This document shows positions 1-9,013 of a stretch of DNA of 64,000 bases, piece by piece. How positions within the stretch are numbered: the first letter of the stretch is position 1; each line of letters starts with the position of its first letter. The notes below the pieces were generated by a model, which worked only from the letters and a program-made list of their open reading frames with translations, made no database searches and was not told the DNA's origin. The stretch comes from UBA288 sp964461885 (GTDB lineage: Archaea; Halobacteriota; Methanomicrobia; Methanomicrobiales; Methanospirillaceae), in contig CAYWVY010000002.1 in assembly GCA_964461885.1 (NCBI GenBank), forward strand, positions 1 to 64,000, read 5' to 3'. Made by a program: the position numbers and the translations under genes.

Positions 1-139
1 GGGTTACAACGCCGATCTGGCCCACATCGGCAGACTTCGTCTGCTCGATGGAGAATGTTCCCGTGCCCGCCGCGCTCGCCAGTCCAACGACTGCGAGGGA
101 GAGCATGAAGAACAGTGCCAGATGCTTTGTAAATCTCAT
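1..139 (-). CDS. Secreted cohesin-like protein, N-terminal part only
   Basis: Only the first 46 codons lie in the window; the gene runs off the left edge. The start MRFTKHLALFFMLSLAVVG is a classic signal peptide (basic n-region, hydrophobic core, cleavage near LASA-A). The mature protein begins AGTGTFSIEQTKSADVGQIG, which closely resembles the mature start of the cohesin-like/fasciclin protein at 28204 (AGTGTF, then VGQ-G), so a cohesin-type beta-sandwich probably follows. A GGTG ribosome-binding site sits 5-6 bases before the ATG. Export to the cell surface is well supported; the cohesin assignment is inferred from this short match. Confidence 0.6.
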   Translation of the reverse strand, partial: MRFTKHLALFFMLSLAVVGLASAAGTGTFSIEQTKSADVGQIGVVT

Positions 140-212
140 GAATTCACCTACTCGTAATGGTTCATTACGCATGATACAGCAGTAAGATACCTCTCAAAAA
201 TCAGCATCCTAT

Positions 213-222
213 GTTTAAAAAC
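213..222 (-). promoter_or_regulatory. Probable TATA box of the leftmost secreted-protein gene
   Basis: On the minus strand the sequence reads GTTTTTAAAC about 75 bases before the ATG at 139, inside an AT-rich patch in otherwise GC-rich DNA. It would give a leader of roughly 50 bases. Confidence 0.4.
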
Positions 223-423
223 CTTCTCAAAACAATCCGGAGCATTCGGAGAGGATGGATGGGCGGAGTATCATTTCATGTCCGCGGAAGCCATATATTC
301 GGGTAAAATATTGTAATCGGTATCCGGCCATAGGGATATACCGATGCCCCCGGGTCCCGCCGGCGGCAGGTGCGGCAGGGCCGGCCTTCACACACCGGGG
401 GGTGCTCCGGGTGGACGTGTCCG

Positions 424-433
424 GTATTAATAA
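424..433 (+). promoter_or_regulatory. Probable TATA box of kup
   Basis: GTATTAATAA lies about 28-37 bases before the kup ATG, the archaeal box A position for a nearly leaderless transcript. A second AT-rich element, CCATATATTC at 291-300, could drive a longer transcript. The rest of 140-460 between the divergent genes shows nothing else. Confidence 0.45.
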
Positions 434-460
434 CGGTTCGGGCATAGTGTACGGGGGGAA

Positions 461-2338
461 ATGAAAGGAGGAAAGAGCGCCCTGTTCGCCGCCCAACGAC
501 TCAGGCCAGGGCAGTCGAGAGGGGAGGACGGAGGCGGCGCCAACGTCCAGAGCATCATCAAATCGATGGGACTGGTCTTCGGCGACATCGGAACGAGCCC
601 CATTTACACGCTGGCTGTCATCTTCCTCACAACCCCCGTGACCGAGCAGAACATCATCGGGGTCCTCTCCCTGATCATATGGACGCTCATCGTGATCATC
701 ACGGGCCAGTACGCCTGGCTTGCCATGAGCCTCGGGAAGAAGGGAGAGGGCGGGACGATCGTGCTCCGGGAACTTCTCCTCCCGCTCCTCAAAAAAGGGC
801 GCAATGCGAGTTTCGTCACCCTCATTACCATCCTGGGCATCTCGCTCCTGATCGGTGACGGCGTGATCACGCCGGCGATGAGCATCCTTTCGGCTGTCGA
901 GGGGCTCGAATTGATACCGGGCCTCGAGGGGCTTGCTCAGGGCACGCTCATCCTGATCGCCGGAGTCATCGCCATACTCCTGTTCTCCTTTCAGCGCCGC
1001 GGCACAGAGCGCGTTGCGTTCACGTTCGGTCCGATCATGGTTGTCTGGTTCGCGGTCCTTACCATCTCCGGTCTCGTCTCGCTTGTCCAGGCCCCTTTCA
1101 TGATCCTTGCGTTCAACCCGCTCGCCGGCCTCGCTTTTCTTACGGGCCATGGGATCGCCGGGTTCTTCATCCTCTCGTCCGTGATCCTCTGTGCAACCGG
1201 CGGAGAGGCTCTCTACGCCGACATGGGCCACCTCGGTCGCGCCCCCATCCGCAAGGCCTGGGTGTTCGTATTCGTGGCGCTCGTGATCAACTACCTGGGC
1301 CAGGGGGCGTTCCTCCTCCAGCACCAGCAGTCGAACAACCTCCTCTTCGAGATGTTCTACGCCCAGGCGGGGTTCTTCTACATCCCGCTCCTCATCCTTT
1401 CGATTGCCGCGACCGTGATCGCCTCGCAGGCCATGATCAGCGGCATCTTCTCGGTGGTCTATCAGGGAATTACAACCCGGATACTACCGATGTTGAAGAT
1501 CGACTACACCTCGAGCGAGCTCCGGTCGCAGATCTATATCGATACCATCAACTGGCTCCTGCTCGCGGCTGTTCTCGTCGTCATGGTCGCCTTCCGGGCA
1601 TCCTCGAACCTTGCAGCCGCCTACGGCCTCGCCGTCACGGGAGACATGGCCCTTACCGGCACCCTGATCACCAGCATATTATTCCTGAGGGGCCACCGTG
1701 GAAAGGCCCTTGTCGCTGCGGGGATCACGATGATCGACATCACGTTCCTGCTCGCCAGCCTGACAAAACTCCCTGCGGGAGCCTACTGGTCCCTCGTGCT
1801 CGCGGCAATCCCGTTCTCGATCATCGCGATCTACCACTTTGGGCAGAAACGGATCTACCGGCACCTCCAGCCGATCCCGTTCCAGAGGTTCCTGAACGAG
1901 TTCCGGGATGTCTATGCGACCAAGCCGAAGATCGAAGGGACCGCGCTCTTCTTCGCGCGCGACTTCCAGCAGGTTCCGCCCTACGTCGGGCTGACCGTCT
2001 TTGAGAACAACATCATCTACGAAGACAATGTCCTCGTCTCCATCAGGACACTCGATCGTCCGTTCGGGATCTCGTGGGAGTTCAGAAAAAGCCCGACCCC
2101 GGGCATTCGTCTCTTCGAGGTGCGGGGCGGGTACCTGGAGATGATCGACGTGGTCGCGATCTTCAAGGAGGCGAGCATCGAGGAGAAGACGATCTTCTAC
2201 GGTCTCGACGAGATCGTCTCGACGAACTTCGTCTGGAAGGTCTTCTCCCTGATCAAACGGCTATCGCCGTCTTTTGTCCAGTTCTACAAGCTGCCGGCGA
2301 ACCGGATCCACGGCGTGGTCACGCGGGTCGAGCTCTAG
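461..2338 (+). CDS. kup: KUP/HAK/KT-family potassium uptake protein
   Basis: Membrane potassium transporter, by family a low-affinity K+/H+ symporter. The 625 residues match the usual family length. The hallmark GDIGTSPIYT lies at residues 41-50 at the start of the first membrane helix, and GGEALYADMGHLG follows near residue 245, both diagnostic for KUP. About twelve hydrophobic segments are followed by a soluble C-terminal domain from about residue 460. The chosen ATG has a GGGGGG ribosome-binding site; the roughly 30 residues before the first conserved segment are poorly conserved in the family, so a later start is possible. The stop overlaps the convergent gene at 2335 by four bases. Potassium uptake suits an organism that also carries beta-lysine osmolyte genes. 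Confidence 0.93.
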   Translation: MKGGKSALFAAQRLRPGQSRGEDGGGANVQSIIKSMGLVFGDIGTSPIYTLAVIFLTTPVTEQNIIGVLSLIIWTLIVIITGQYAWLAMSLGKKGEGGTIVLRELLLPLLKKGRNASFVTLITILGISLLIGDGVITPAMSILSAVEGLELIPGLEGLAQGTLILIAGVIAILLFSFQRRGTERVAFTFGPIMVVWFAVLTISGLVSLVQAPFMILAFNPLAGLAFLTGHGIAGFFILSSVILCATGGEALYADMGHLGRAPIRKAWVFVFVALVINYLGQGAFLLQHQQSNNLLFEMFYAQAGFFYIPLLILSIAATVIASQAMISGIFSVVYQGITTRILPMLKIDYTSSELRSQIYIDTINWLLLAAVLVVMVAFRASSNLAAAYGLAVTGDMALTGTLITSILFLRGHRGKALVAAGITMIDITFLLASLTKLPAGAYWSLVLAAIPFSIIAIYHFGQKRIYRHLQPIPFQRFLNEFRDVYATKPKIEGTALFFARDFQQVPPYVGLTVFENNIIYEDNVLVSIRTLDRPFGISWEFRKSPTPGIRLFEVRGGYLEMIDVVAIFKEASIEEKTIFYGLDEIVSTNFVWKVFSLIKRLSPSFVQFYKLPANRIHGVVTRVEL

Positions 2339-3753
2339 GGGCGGCCCGCCGCGTCACCGGCAGGGCGGGTGGACCCTTCCCTTGCATAAGTGCGTGAGGG
2401 GAACTCGCTTCCCTGAGGCAGGATCGTCATTGGAACCGGGCTCCCACCTTCGACCATCTCCCCGACCGGGAGGACTCCGAGGACGGTCCGGTCCCCGTTT
2501 GAAAGGGCCGGCATCACGAGGGCCATGCCAGAGCCGTCAACGGCGAGCACGCGGAACCCATGCGCCCTGGCCCAAGCCCCTGCCCTTGGGGGCACAGGGG
2601 CCGACGGAATTGCGGAGATGGTGATCAGCCGGCCAAGCCGAACAGAGGAATCCTGTGCCTGAGCGGCGCGCTCAAACCGGAGCAGGTGCTGCCCGAGCCG
2701 CTCGACATGCATCGACTGCGGGGCAAAGCCCGCGATCAGGTCGATCAGAGCCTGCTGTTCGGCCGTCGTATTACCCGCGCCCGGCTGCAGCAGACGCGTC
2801 TCTCTTGCGCGAGGCTGTGGAGAGAGCAATGTCCCGTTCCGGTCCATCGTCACGGCGGGAGAACGGGACCCGAGATACGACCCGACCAGGGCAACCCCGG
2901 CAACGCCCGAGATCCCGAGAAAGATGAAGATCAGGTAACTGATCCAGCGCGGGAGTCTAAAGGGCGAGCCCGCAGCATCCACGGGGCCGGAGCTCGGCAA
3001 CGGTGCCATGGTCTCAGTCGGGCTCGGGACGAGATCGACCTCGTATGCACCCGGGGGGAGCTCGATCGGCGGAGCCTGCTCCGTCTCTGCCGTGAAGAAC
3101 GGCATCGCCGCCGGCGGGTCTGTCGGTGTCAGGTTCGATGTGTCGGCCGGCATCTCCCAGGTGGGAGTCGGTTCGAGACTCTCGATCTCGGTCGGACCGG
3201 CATATGGCGTCATCCCGGGGTCGATATCCGGGGTCCGATCATCGGTCGGATACACGGACTCGTATGCTGTCACGATTGGCCAGGGCGTGGACGGCGCACC
3301 GTTCAGGGCTTCAGTCGACCATGGCTCGGTCAGGTTCCGGTCCGCGGATGGAGTCGAAGCCACCGTGGTCGGCTCGGCAGTAGTCGGGGGCGGAGATGTA
3401 GGCGCGGAGGTCATCGGCGTCGCCGTGGATCTCGGCGTGCTTGCCTTCGTCGACGGCGCCGCGGTGGTCGAAGCAGTGGTCGAAGGCCGCGAGGTCGTCT
3501 TGCGGACAGCCGGTGAAGGAGTTGCTGGCGGGGCCTGTGTTGTCGTCTTCGCTGCGACCGTGGAGATGGAGGAGTCGGCGGAAAGGCCCGGGCTCGTCGG
3601 CAGAGTCGTCTGGACCGCTATCGATGGCGAGGCCGACGCCTGGAGGGCCGGAGACGCTATCCCGGTGGGGCCCGGCGTGACCGCCTGCGCCGCGCAGAGG
3701 CAGAGGCCGACGATGGCGAAGAGGAGGAGGACGGGTTTCACAAACAGTCTCAC
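2335..3753 (-). CDS. Secreted Ser/Thr/Pro-rich single-span membrane protein, function unknown
   Basis: Family not recognised. It has a signal peptide (residues 1-24, ending CAAQAV), then about 240 residues extremely rich in Ser, Thr, Pro and Ala, typical of a glycosylated archaeal stalk. A single membrane span lies at about residues 271-292 (WISYLIFIFLGISGVAGVAL). About 180 residues follow, folding into what looks like a small globular domain (GRLITISAIPSAPVPP; FRVLAVDGSGMALVMPAL). This implies an outside-facing stalk and a cytoplasmic C-terminal domain. The start is GTG, preceded by GGGAG at good spacing. It might sense or anchor something at the cell surface, but nothing in the sequence identifies a ligand. 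Confidence 0.7.
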   Translation of the reverse strand: MRLFVKPVLLLFAIVGLCLCAAQAVTPGPTGIASPALQASASPSIAVQTTLPTSPGLSADSSISTVAAKTTTQAPPATPSPAVRKTTSRPSTTASTTAAPSTKASTPRSTATPMTSAPTSPPPTTAEPTTVASTPSADRNLTEPWSTEALNGAPSTPWPIVTAYESVYPTDDRTPDIDPGMTPYAGPTEIESLEPTPTWEMPADTSNLTPTDPPAAMPFFTAETEQAPPIELPPGAYEVDLVPSPTETMAPLPSSGPVDAAGSPFRLPRWISYLIFIFLGISGVAGVALVGSYLGSRSPAVTMDRNGTLLSPQPRARETRLLQPGAGNTTAEQQALIDLIAGFAPQSMHVERLGQHLLRFERAAQAQDSSVRLGRLITISAIPSAPVPPRAGAWARAHGFRVLAVDGSGMALVMPALSNGDRTVLGVLPVGEMVEGGSPVPMTILPQGSEFPSRTYAREGSTRPAGDAAGRP

Positions 3754-4000
3754 GGTACAGCTCCCGTGGGGAGGAACTCGAGGCGGCGGAAAGTCGTCCG
3801 CCCAGACGCATATAGTGGATCTGAAGTGCCTGCTATAAATGCCCTCGCAATGGGGAACGGCTCAGTAGCAGAAGAAGACGAATTGGCCTTTATTCCACAA
3901 ACCGGTGCCGATCACCACGCTGGCGAATAGGAGGCGGATATACCTCGAGTGTGTGCGTCTTCACGCCCGGGCGGGGGTGCGCATTTAAGTAGCGGGTCTG

Positions 4001-4010
4001 TATATATAAT
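4001..4010 (+). promoter_or_regulatory. Probable TATA box of dnaG
   Basis: TATATATAAT, the strongest AT-rich element in 3754-4066, lies 57-66 bases before the GTG start of dnaG. The remainder of this divergent intergenic region shows only a possible minus-strand TATA (TTTATAG near 3831-3838) for the stalk protein. Confidence 0.5.
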
Positions 4011-4066
4011 AGAGTACCTATGTTCAAGCGGTCAGTTCCCGGCAGACGACATGGGGGAGTGATCAC

Positions 4067-5281
4067 GTGTATTCACCTGACACGACCAAGTATCTCATTC
4101 ACCTTACCTTGCAGACAGAGGGGGTGGTCGAGAAGCCTGATGTAGTTGGGGCCATCTTTGGCCAGACTGAAGGGTTGCTCGGCGAAGACCTCGATTTGCG
4201 AGATCTGCAACGAACTGGACGTGTAGGTCGAATAGACGTCCAGATCACAAGTAAGAAGGGCGAGACGCGTGGAGACATCTACATCTCGTCATCACTCGAT
4301 CGGGCTGAGACCGCCATCCTGGCGGCCTCGCTTGAAACCATCGACCGTGTCGGACCCTGTGTCGCCCGGGTCGCGGTCGAGTCCATTGAGGACATTCGGG
4401 TTACGAAGCGGCGGCGCATCGTCGAAAGAGCGAAGGAGCTCCTGCTGGATCACTTCGACGAGGGGGCGATCGATAGTTACATCCTCCTCGACGAGGTGCG
4501 CGAGGCGATCCGTATCGAGAAGATCGAAGCGATCGGCGACGACAAAGTCCCTGCAGGTCCGAACGTCGTCGACTCGGATGCGATCATCATCGTCGAAGGG
4601 CGGGCGGACGTGATCAACCTCCTCAAGTACGGGATCAAGAACGCGGTGGCAGTCGAAGGGACGAACGTCCCGGGAACGATCGTCGATCTCTCGGACAAGA
4701 AGACGGCGACAGCGTTCCTGGACGGAGACCGCGGAGGCGAGTTGATCCTCCGCGAGCTCCTCCAGATCGCCGACATCGACTTTGTCGCGTTCTCGCCTCG
4801 GGGCAAGTCCGTCGAGGACATGTCCAGAAAGGAGATCATCAAAGCCCTCAGAAATAAGATCCCGGTCGAGTACGTACGTGAGCAGTACTTCACCGAGGAC
4901 GGAGAGCATCGAGGGACTCCGAAGGGCCCATCCGAGAACAACGGAGCAGTGCCCCCTCCCGAACCGGTATGCCCGCCGGCGCCCGAGACGGCACCGAAGG
5001 AACCGTCATCGCTCCGCAACCACCTCGAACGGGTCTCGGGCAGGACAGTGGCCCGATTCCTCTCGGCCGATTTCGGGGTGCTCTCCGAGGTGCGGGCGGA
5101 CGAGATCGAGCGGACCCTCGACGACGTAAGCGGCCAGATCGCCGGTGTCGTTGCAGACACGGCCGTCGACCAGCGCCTGCTTGACCGTCTTGTCGGTCGA
5201 GGGGTGGAGTTCGTCGCCGCACGTGATTTCTCGGGGGTGATCAAGCGGCCGCTCTCGGTGCGACTGATGAAACTGCCGTAG
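4067..5281 (+). CDS. dnaG: Archaeal DnaG-type primase/TOPRIM protein
   Basis: Archaeal homologue of bacterial primase. In archaea it is mainly found with the RNA exosome (poly(A)-binding role) and has weak primase activity. The TOPRIM domain spans about residues 165-265, with the catalytic glutamate in IVEGRAD (175-181) and the metal-binding DGDRGG (219-224). After it comes a Pro-rich linker (about 300-325) and a C-terminal helical domain. The length of 404 is normal. The start is GTG with a GGGGGAGTGAT ribosome-binding site; no better start lies downstream before conserved sequence. It stands alone under its own TATA box, followed 53 bases later by the UPF0058 gene. Confidence 0.95.
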   Translation: MYSPDTTKYLIHLTLQTEGVVEKPDVVGAIFGQTEGLLGEDLDLRDLQRTGRVGRIDVQITSKKGETRGDIYISSSLDRAETAILAASLETIDRVGPCVARVAVESIEDIRVTKRRRIVERAKELLLDHFDEGAIDSYILLDEVREAIRIEKIEAIGDDKVPAGPNVVDSDAIIIVEGRADVINLLKYGIKNAVAVEGTNVPGTIVDLSDKKTATAFLDGDRGGELILRELLQIADIDFVAFSPRGKSVEDMSRKEIIKALRNKIPVEYVREQYFTEDGEHRGTPKGPSENNGAVPPPEPVCPPAPETAPKEPSSLRNHLERVSGRTVARFLSADFGVLSEVRADEIERTLDDVSGQIAGVVADTAVDQRLLDRLVGRGVEFVAARDFSGVIKRPLSVRLMKLP

Positions 5282-5334
5282 AAGCGAGTATATTTTTATG
5301 ATGCGACTTCCATTTTAATCTGCGGAGAGGGATT

Positions 5335-5631
5335 ATGCACAAGGACGAATTGATCACTCTGCATCAGATGCTCTCGGAGATCAAGGAGTACTTCGAGGCA
5401 ACAAGTCCTGGCCTGCACTTCTCCCAGTACGACGCACTCAGGATCACGCCGACGCAGGGCCACAAGAGCAAGCTCGAGCACAAGTACGCCATCTTCGTAC
5501 TCGGCTCGGAGATCGCGAACGCGATGCGGACCGTGGAGTTTTCGGCGTCGGACCGGATCTCGGCAAGAATGAAGGAACTGGCCGAGAAGACCATGAAGGA
5601 GATAGACCTCCTCCAGCAGCACCAGCAATAA
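5335..5631 (+). CDS. UPF0058 family small protein
   Basis: 98 residues, matching the short helical UPF0058 family of euryarchaea, often annotated as metal-binding. Recognisable features are the start MHKDELITLHQMLSEIKEYF, the central HKSKLEHKYAIFVLG segment, and a Glu/Lys-rich C-terminal helix ending in Gln/His. Function is unknown. A ribosome-binding site GGAGAGG precedes the ATG, and a TATA-like AGTATATTTTT at 5287-5297 gives it its own promoter. The next gene starts 11 bases after its stop, so the two are probably cotranscribed. Confidence 0.82.
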   Translation: MHKDELITLHQMLSEIKEYFEATSPGLHFSQYDALRITPTQGHKSKLEHKYAIFVLGSEIANAMRTVEFSASDRISARMKELAEKTMKEIDLLQQHQQ

Positions 5632-5641
5632 GTTCGTTTTT

Positions 5642-6187
5642 ATGTCGCACGACATTCCCACCATCGACGACGCCGTTGGGCCCCTCCTCGATACCCTCCG
5701 CGAAGGGCCGGATCCCGCCACCCGGGCCTTCGCCGCCCTGACTCTCGCACAATGCAACCGTCCCGTGGTCGTTCCCGCACTGATCGCGGCCCTCACGGAT
5801 CCGGATAAGGTCGTCCGCGCAGCGGCGGCCCGTGCCCTTGCCGGCCTGGGGCCGGAGGCGGTGTCCGCCCTTATCGCAGTGCTCGGCGATCCGTCATGGG
5901 TTGTGCGCTATCGTGCAGCCGAAGCCCTCGGGGGCATCCGAGACCCCCGTGTGCCCCCTGTGCTCGTCGCCCTGCTCGAGGACGAGAAGGACCATGTCCG
6001 GTACATGGCCGCAAAGGGGTTCGGGGTCGATCCCGCTTCGGCTGCGATCGATCCGCTCCTCAGGCGCCTCGATGACGAGAACCCGTTCGTCCGGCGCATG
6101 GCCGCGCAAGCGCTCAGGAACGCTGCGGCACATGTCGGCGGAGCGGAAACGGCACGGATCCAGTCCGCGCTCGGCAGCCTGGATTGA
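5642..6187 (+). CDS. HEAT-repeat (PBS-lyase-like) protein
   Basis: 181 residues made almost wholly of about five HEAT/PBS-lyase repeats of some 31 residues, visible as the recurring pattern VVRAAAARALAGLG, VVRYRAAEALGGI, HVRYMAAKGFG and FVRRMAAQALRNAA. Such alpha-solenoids act as protein-binding scaffolds. No catalytic motif, signal peptide or membrane segment is present, so it is a cytosolic adaptor of unknown partner. It follows the UPF0058 gene closely. Its stop abuts the stop of the convergent gene at 6188 with no spacer. Confidence 0.85.
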   Translation: MSHDIPTIDDAVGPLLDTLREGPDPATRAFAALTLAQCNRPVVVPALIAALTDPDKVVRAAAARALAGLGPEAVSALIAVLGDPSWVVRYRAAEALGGIRDPRVPPVLVALLEDEKDHVRYMAAKGFGVDPASAAIDPLLRRLDDENPFVRRMAAQALRNAAAHVGGAETARIQSALGSLD

Positions 6188-6964
6188 TCAGAGAACCGCG
6201 AGCCGCTGCCAGTACGGATCGCAATCTCCCCGGCAGAACCCGCCGATCCTGAGATTATCGGGATCCAGGACCTCGAGGGCCGCTGTGACCTCCTCCTCTA
6301 CAGGATCGACAAGGTACACGGGACGGCGCCCGAACTGGTCAACCAGGCCCGCGAGCTCGGTCACGCGCCTACCTGGAAGCACGAACGCGCGCTGGTGGTC
6401 GAGCAGGACATCGAGCGTGTCCGGCCCGGCGTCAGGACAGTAGAAGAACGTGAGGGGCGAGGCGAGCTCCTCGAGCTCGTCGTCTGCCGGGGACGAAGTG
6501 AGCAGGACGTGACCAGCGGCGCCGGCGTCGCGCATCGCACGCATCAGGCTGCCGCAGACGTCACGAATGGCCGCACCCGCCTCAGCCTCATCGCCAAAGT
6601 GGCGGTCGATGATGCCGAGCGCCGACGGCGCCGGCATCGCCGCGAACGGGGCCCGCGCCTCCGCCGCGATCGCACGGGCGTCCATGCCCAGTGCGACGGG
6701 CTCGGGGAACGGGGCGTCCCGGAGAACCCCGCCCCGGACTCCCCCGATCGCCGAAAGCCAGCGATCGCCGTAGAAGACGCCGCCCGCCGCGACGACCCCT
6801 ATCCCCGCCGCCACCTGGGGCCGAAGCGTCTCGAGCAGGCGGAACGTGGTCAGATCGGCCTCGATACCGGGCCGTTCCCGGAGGCGCTCCGTGAGCCGCG
6901 ATAGGGGCGGGATCGGGGTTTCTCCGCCGAACCCTCGCGTTTCAAGCCGTTGTCGTGTCGCCAT
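6188..6964 (-). CDS. Conserved-looking hypothetical protein
   Basis: Not recognised. 258 residues, soluble, with no signal peptide or membrane span. Coding character is good (strong GC third-position bias) and the gene fits neatly between its neighbours. Notable segments are GVVAAGGVFYGDRWLSAIGG (about 56-75), LTSSPADDELEELASPLTFF in the middle, and a C-terminal GGFCRGDCDPYW with two nearby cysteines that might bind a metal. It is divergent from metG, with the start only 8 bases from the metG TATA box. The true start may therefore lie somewhat downstream, or both genes may share that palindromic TATA. Confidence 0.6.
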   Translation of the reverse strand: MATRQRLETRGFGGETPIPPLSRLTERLRERPGIEADLTTFRLLETLRPQVAAGIGVVAAGGVFYGDRWLSAIGGVRGGVLRDAPFPEPVALGMDARAIAAEARAPFAAMPAPSALGIIDRHFGDEAEAGAAIRDVCGSLMRAMRDAGAAGHVLLTSSPADDELEELASPLTFFYCPDAGPDTLDVLLDHQRAFVLPGRRVTELAGLVDQFGRRPVYLVDPVEEEVTAALEVLDPDNLRIGGFCRGDCDPYWQRLAVL

Positions 6965-6972
6965 CCGCCCGT

Positions 6973-6982
6973 ACTATATATC
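6973..6982 (+). promoter_or_regulatory. TATA box of metG
   Basis: ACTATATATC lies 24-33 bases before the ATG at 7006, the expected box A position for a leaderless or nearly leaderless message. This supports the start at 7006 rather than an upstream in-frame ATG at 6955, which would place the TATA box inside the coding sequence. Confidence 0.6.
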
Positions 6983-7005
6983 CGATCGCCCTCAAAAAGC
7001 TCTGC

Positions 7006-9006
7006 ATGAGCGATGCGCCCCGGCTCGTAACCTGCGGCCTCCCGTACACGAACGGTTCGTGCCATCTCGGCCACCTTCGCACGTACGTGCCGGCGGACAT
7101 GTACGTCCGCTATCGCCGCCATCGCGGTGAAGAGATGGTCTTCGTCTGCGGCTCGGACAACCACGGCACGCCGATCGTCGTCAGCGCCGAGGCCGAGGGC
7201 ACAAGCCCGGCCGAGCTCAGCCGCCGCTATCACGAGCACTTCGACAGCACCTTCCATCGGATGAACGTCGTCTTCGACCACTTCGGCATGACCGACGACG
7301 AGACCAACCACCGGCGGACGCAGACGATCGTGCGGCGGCTCGAAGAGAACGGCCACGTCTACGCGGAACGGATCGAACAGAGTTACTGTCCGACCTGCCG
7401 GCGGTTTCTGCCCGACCGCTACGTCAAGGGCCTCTGCCCCCACTGCGGGGCCGAGGCTCGCGGCGATGAGTGCGATCAGGGCTGCGGCAAACACCTCGAG
7501 CCCGGCGAGATCCGGGAGCCGGTCTGCACGGTCTGCGGCACAAAGGCCGAACTCCGCGAGCAGGAGCACTTCTTCTTCCGGCTCTCCACCTTCGGGCCGT
7601 TCCTTCTCGAGCACCTCGAACAGCTGAAGGGCACCGCGAACGCCCGCAACTACGCGCTCGGCTGGGTCCGCGACGGCCTCAGGGACTGGTGCATCACGCG
7701 CACACTCGACTGGGGCGTCAAGTACCCCGGTCGCGATGACCTCGTAGTCTACGTCTGGGTCGATGCGCCGATCGGCTACATCGCGTTCACCGAGGAATGG
7801 GCCGCCGCGCACGGAAAAGACTGGCGGCGGTACTGGTGTGGCGACGGGGAGATCACCCACTTCATCGGCGGTGACATCACCTACCACCACTGTATCTTCT
7901 GGCCCGCCCTGCTGAAAGGAGCCGGTTACGGCCTGCCGAGCGCAGTCGTCGCCTCGGGGATGCTCAAGGTCGACGACCACAAGTTCTCGAAGTCGCGGGG
8001 CTACGTCGTCTGGACGAACGAGGACTACCTCGACCTCGGGCTCCCGGCCGACTGCCTCCGGTACTACCTTATCGCTTCCACGAGCCACACGCGGGAGCTG
8101 AACTTCTCCTGGCGCGCCTTCGCGGACCGGGTCAACAACGAGCTCGTCAACACCTTCGGCAACTTCGTCCACCGGACCCTGCACTTCGCCCACACGCAGT
8201 TCGGCGGGATCCCTGCGGTGGCGGCGAGCGTGCCCGTCCTGGCCGCGATCGAGGAGGCCCGCGCAGCCATCGACGAGGCGATGACCGCGTACGAGTTCAA
8301 GAACGCGGTCGATGCGGTGATGGCACTCGCCGCCCACGGCAACAACCTGATCCAGGCGAACGCCCCGTGGAAGCTCGTGAAGACCGACCCGGCAGCCGCC
8401 GCGCAGGTGATCGCGGACGCGCTCCAGCTCACGAAGGCGCTCGCCCTTCTGATCGACCCGGTGATGCCCGAGACAGCCGGCCGCATCTGGCGCATGCTCG
8501 GCCAGCCGGGCGAGGTCGCGGACCACCTTCTTGACGAGACCACTGTGCTCCTCGCACCCGCGCCGCTCGCGCTTCCAACGCCGCTCTTCGCGCGGCTTGA
8601 GGAGAAGCGGGTAACCGAGCTCGAAGCCCTGCTCGCCGCGCGCGTGGCCGAGGCCGAACGGCGTGCCGCGTGCGCCACGTCGCCGGAGGCCCCGCTCACG
8701 ATCGACGAGTTCAGCCGCATGGAGCTCGTGGTGGGCCGTGTCCTCCAGGCCGAACCGATCAGGAAGTCGAAGAAGCTCCTCCGGCTCGTGGTGGATATCG
8801 GAAAAGAGGAACGGCAGATCGTCAGCGGGATTGCCGGATTCTACGCACCCGAGGAGCTCGTCGGCCGGGACGTGGTCGTGATCGCGAACCTCGCGCCTGC
8901 GACCCTCTTCGGGGTCGAGAGCCGCGGGATGATACTCGCTGCCGGCGACGAGGCATCCCTGCTCGTGCCGCTCCGTCCCGTCGAGCCGGGAACGACAGTC
9001 AGGTAG
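7006..9006 (+). CDS. metG: Methionyl-tRNA synthetase with C-terminal tRNA-binding domain
   Basis: Class I aminoacyl-tRNA synthetase that charges tRNA-Met. The HIGH-type signature CHLGH is at residues 19-23 and the KMSKS-type loop KFSKS at 326-330. Paired CxxC zinc knuckles occupy about residues 125-185 (CPTC, CPHC, CTVC). An OB-fold tRNA-binding/dimerisation domain (EMAP-II type) fills about residues 565-666, fused here, although some archaea encode it separately. The start MSDAPRLVTCGLPYTNGS is the family's usual N-terminus and matches the TATA position. tRNA-Arg lies just behind the stop on the opposite strand. Confidence 0.97.
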   Translation: MSDAPRLVTCGLPYTNGSCHLGHLRTYVPADMYVRYRRHRGEEMVFVCGSDNHGTPIVVSAEAEGTSPAELSRRYHEHFDSTFHRMNVVFDHFGMTDDETNHRRTQTIVRRLEENGHVYAERIEQSYCPTCRRFLPDRYVKGLCPHCGAEARGDECDQGCGKHLEPGEIREPVCTVCGTKAELREQEHFFFRLSTFGPFLLEHLEQLKGTANARNYALGWVRDGLRDWCITRTLDWGVKYPGRDDLVVYVWVDAPIGYIAFTEEWAAAHGKDWRRYWCGDGEITHFIGGDITYHHCIFWPALLKGAGYGLPSAVVASGMLKVDDHKFSKSRGYVVWTNEDYLDLGLPADCLRYYLIASTSHTRELNFSWRAFADRVNNELVNTFGNFVHRTLHFAHTQFGGIPAVAASVPVLAAIEEARAAIDEAMTAYEFKNAVDAVMALAAHGNNLIQANAPWKLVKTDPAAAAQVIADALQLTKALALLIDPVMPETAGRIWRMLGQPGEVADHLLDETTVLLAPAPLALPTPLFARLEEKRVTELEALLAARVAEAERRAACATSPEAPLTIDEFSRMELVVGRVLQAEPIRKSKKLLRLVVDIGKEERQIVSGIAGFYAPEELVGRDVVVIANLAPATLFGVESRGMILAAGDEASLLVPLRPVEPGTTVR

Positions 9007-9013
9007 TAGAGAG

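Noticed and set aside
255..464. 69-residue frame overlapping the kup start by four bases
   Set aside because: Composition is Pro/Ala/Gly-rich without domain signature, and it covers the kup promoter element at 424-433; more likely non-coding leader.
227..1324. Long minus-strand frame inside kup
   Set aside because: Antisense shadow with Glu/Arg/Asp-rich repeats, typical of GC-rich genes read in the complementary frame; kup has family motifs.
6955..7005. Upstream in-frame ATG for metG
   Set aside because: It would place the TATA box inside the gene and add residues (IYPIALKKL) foreign to MetRS N-termini.
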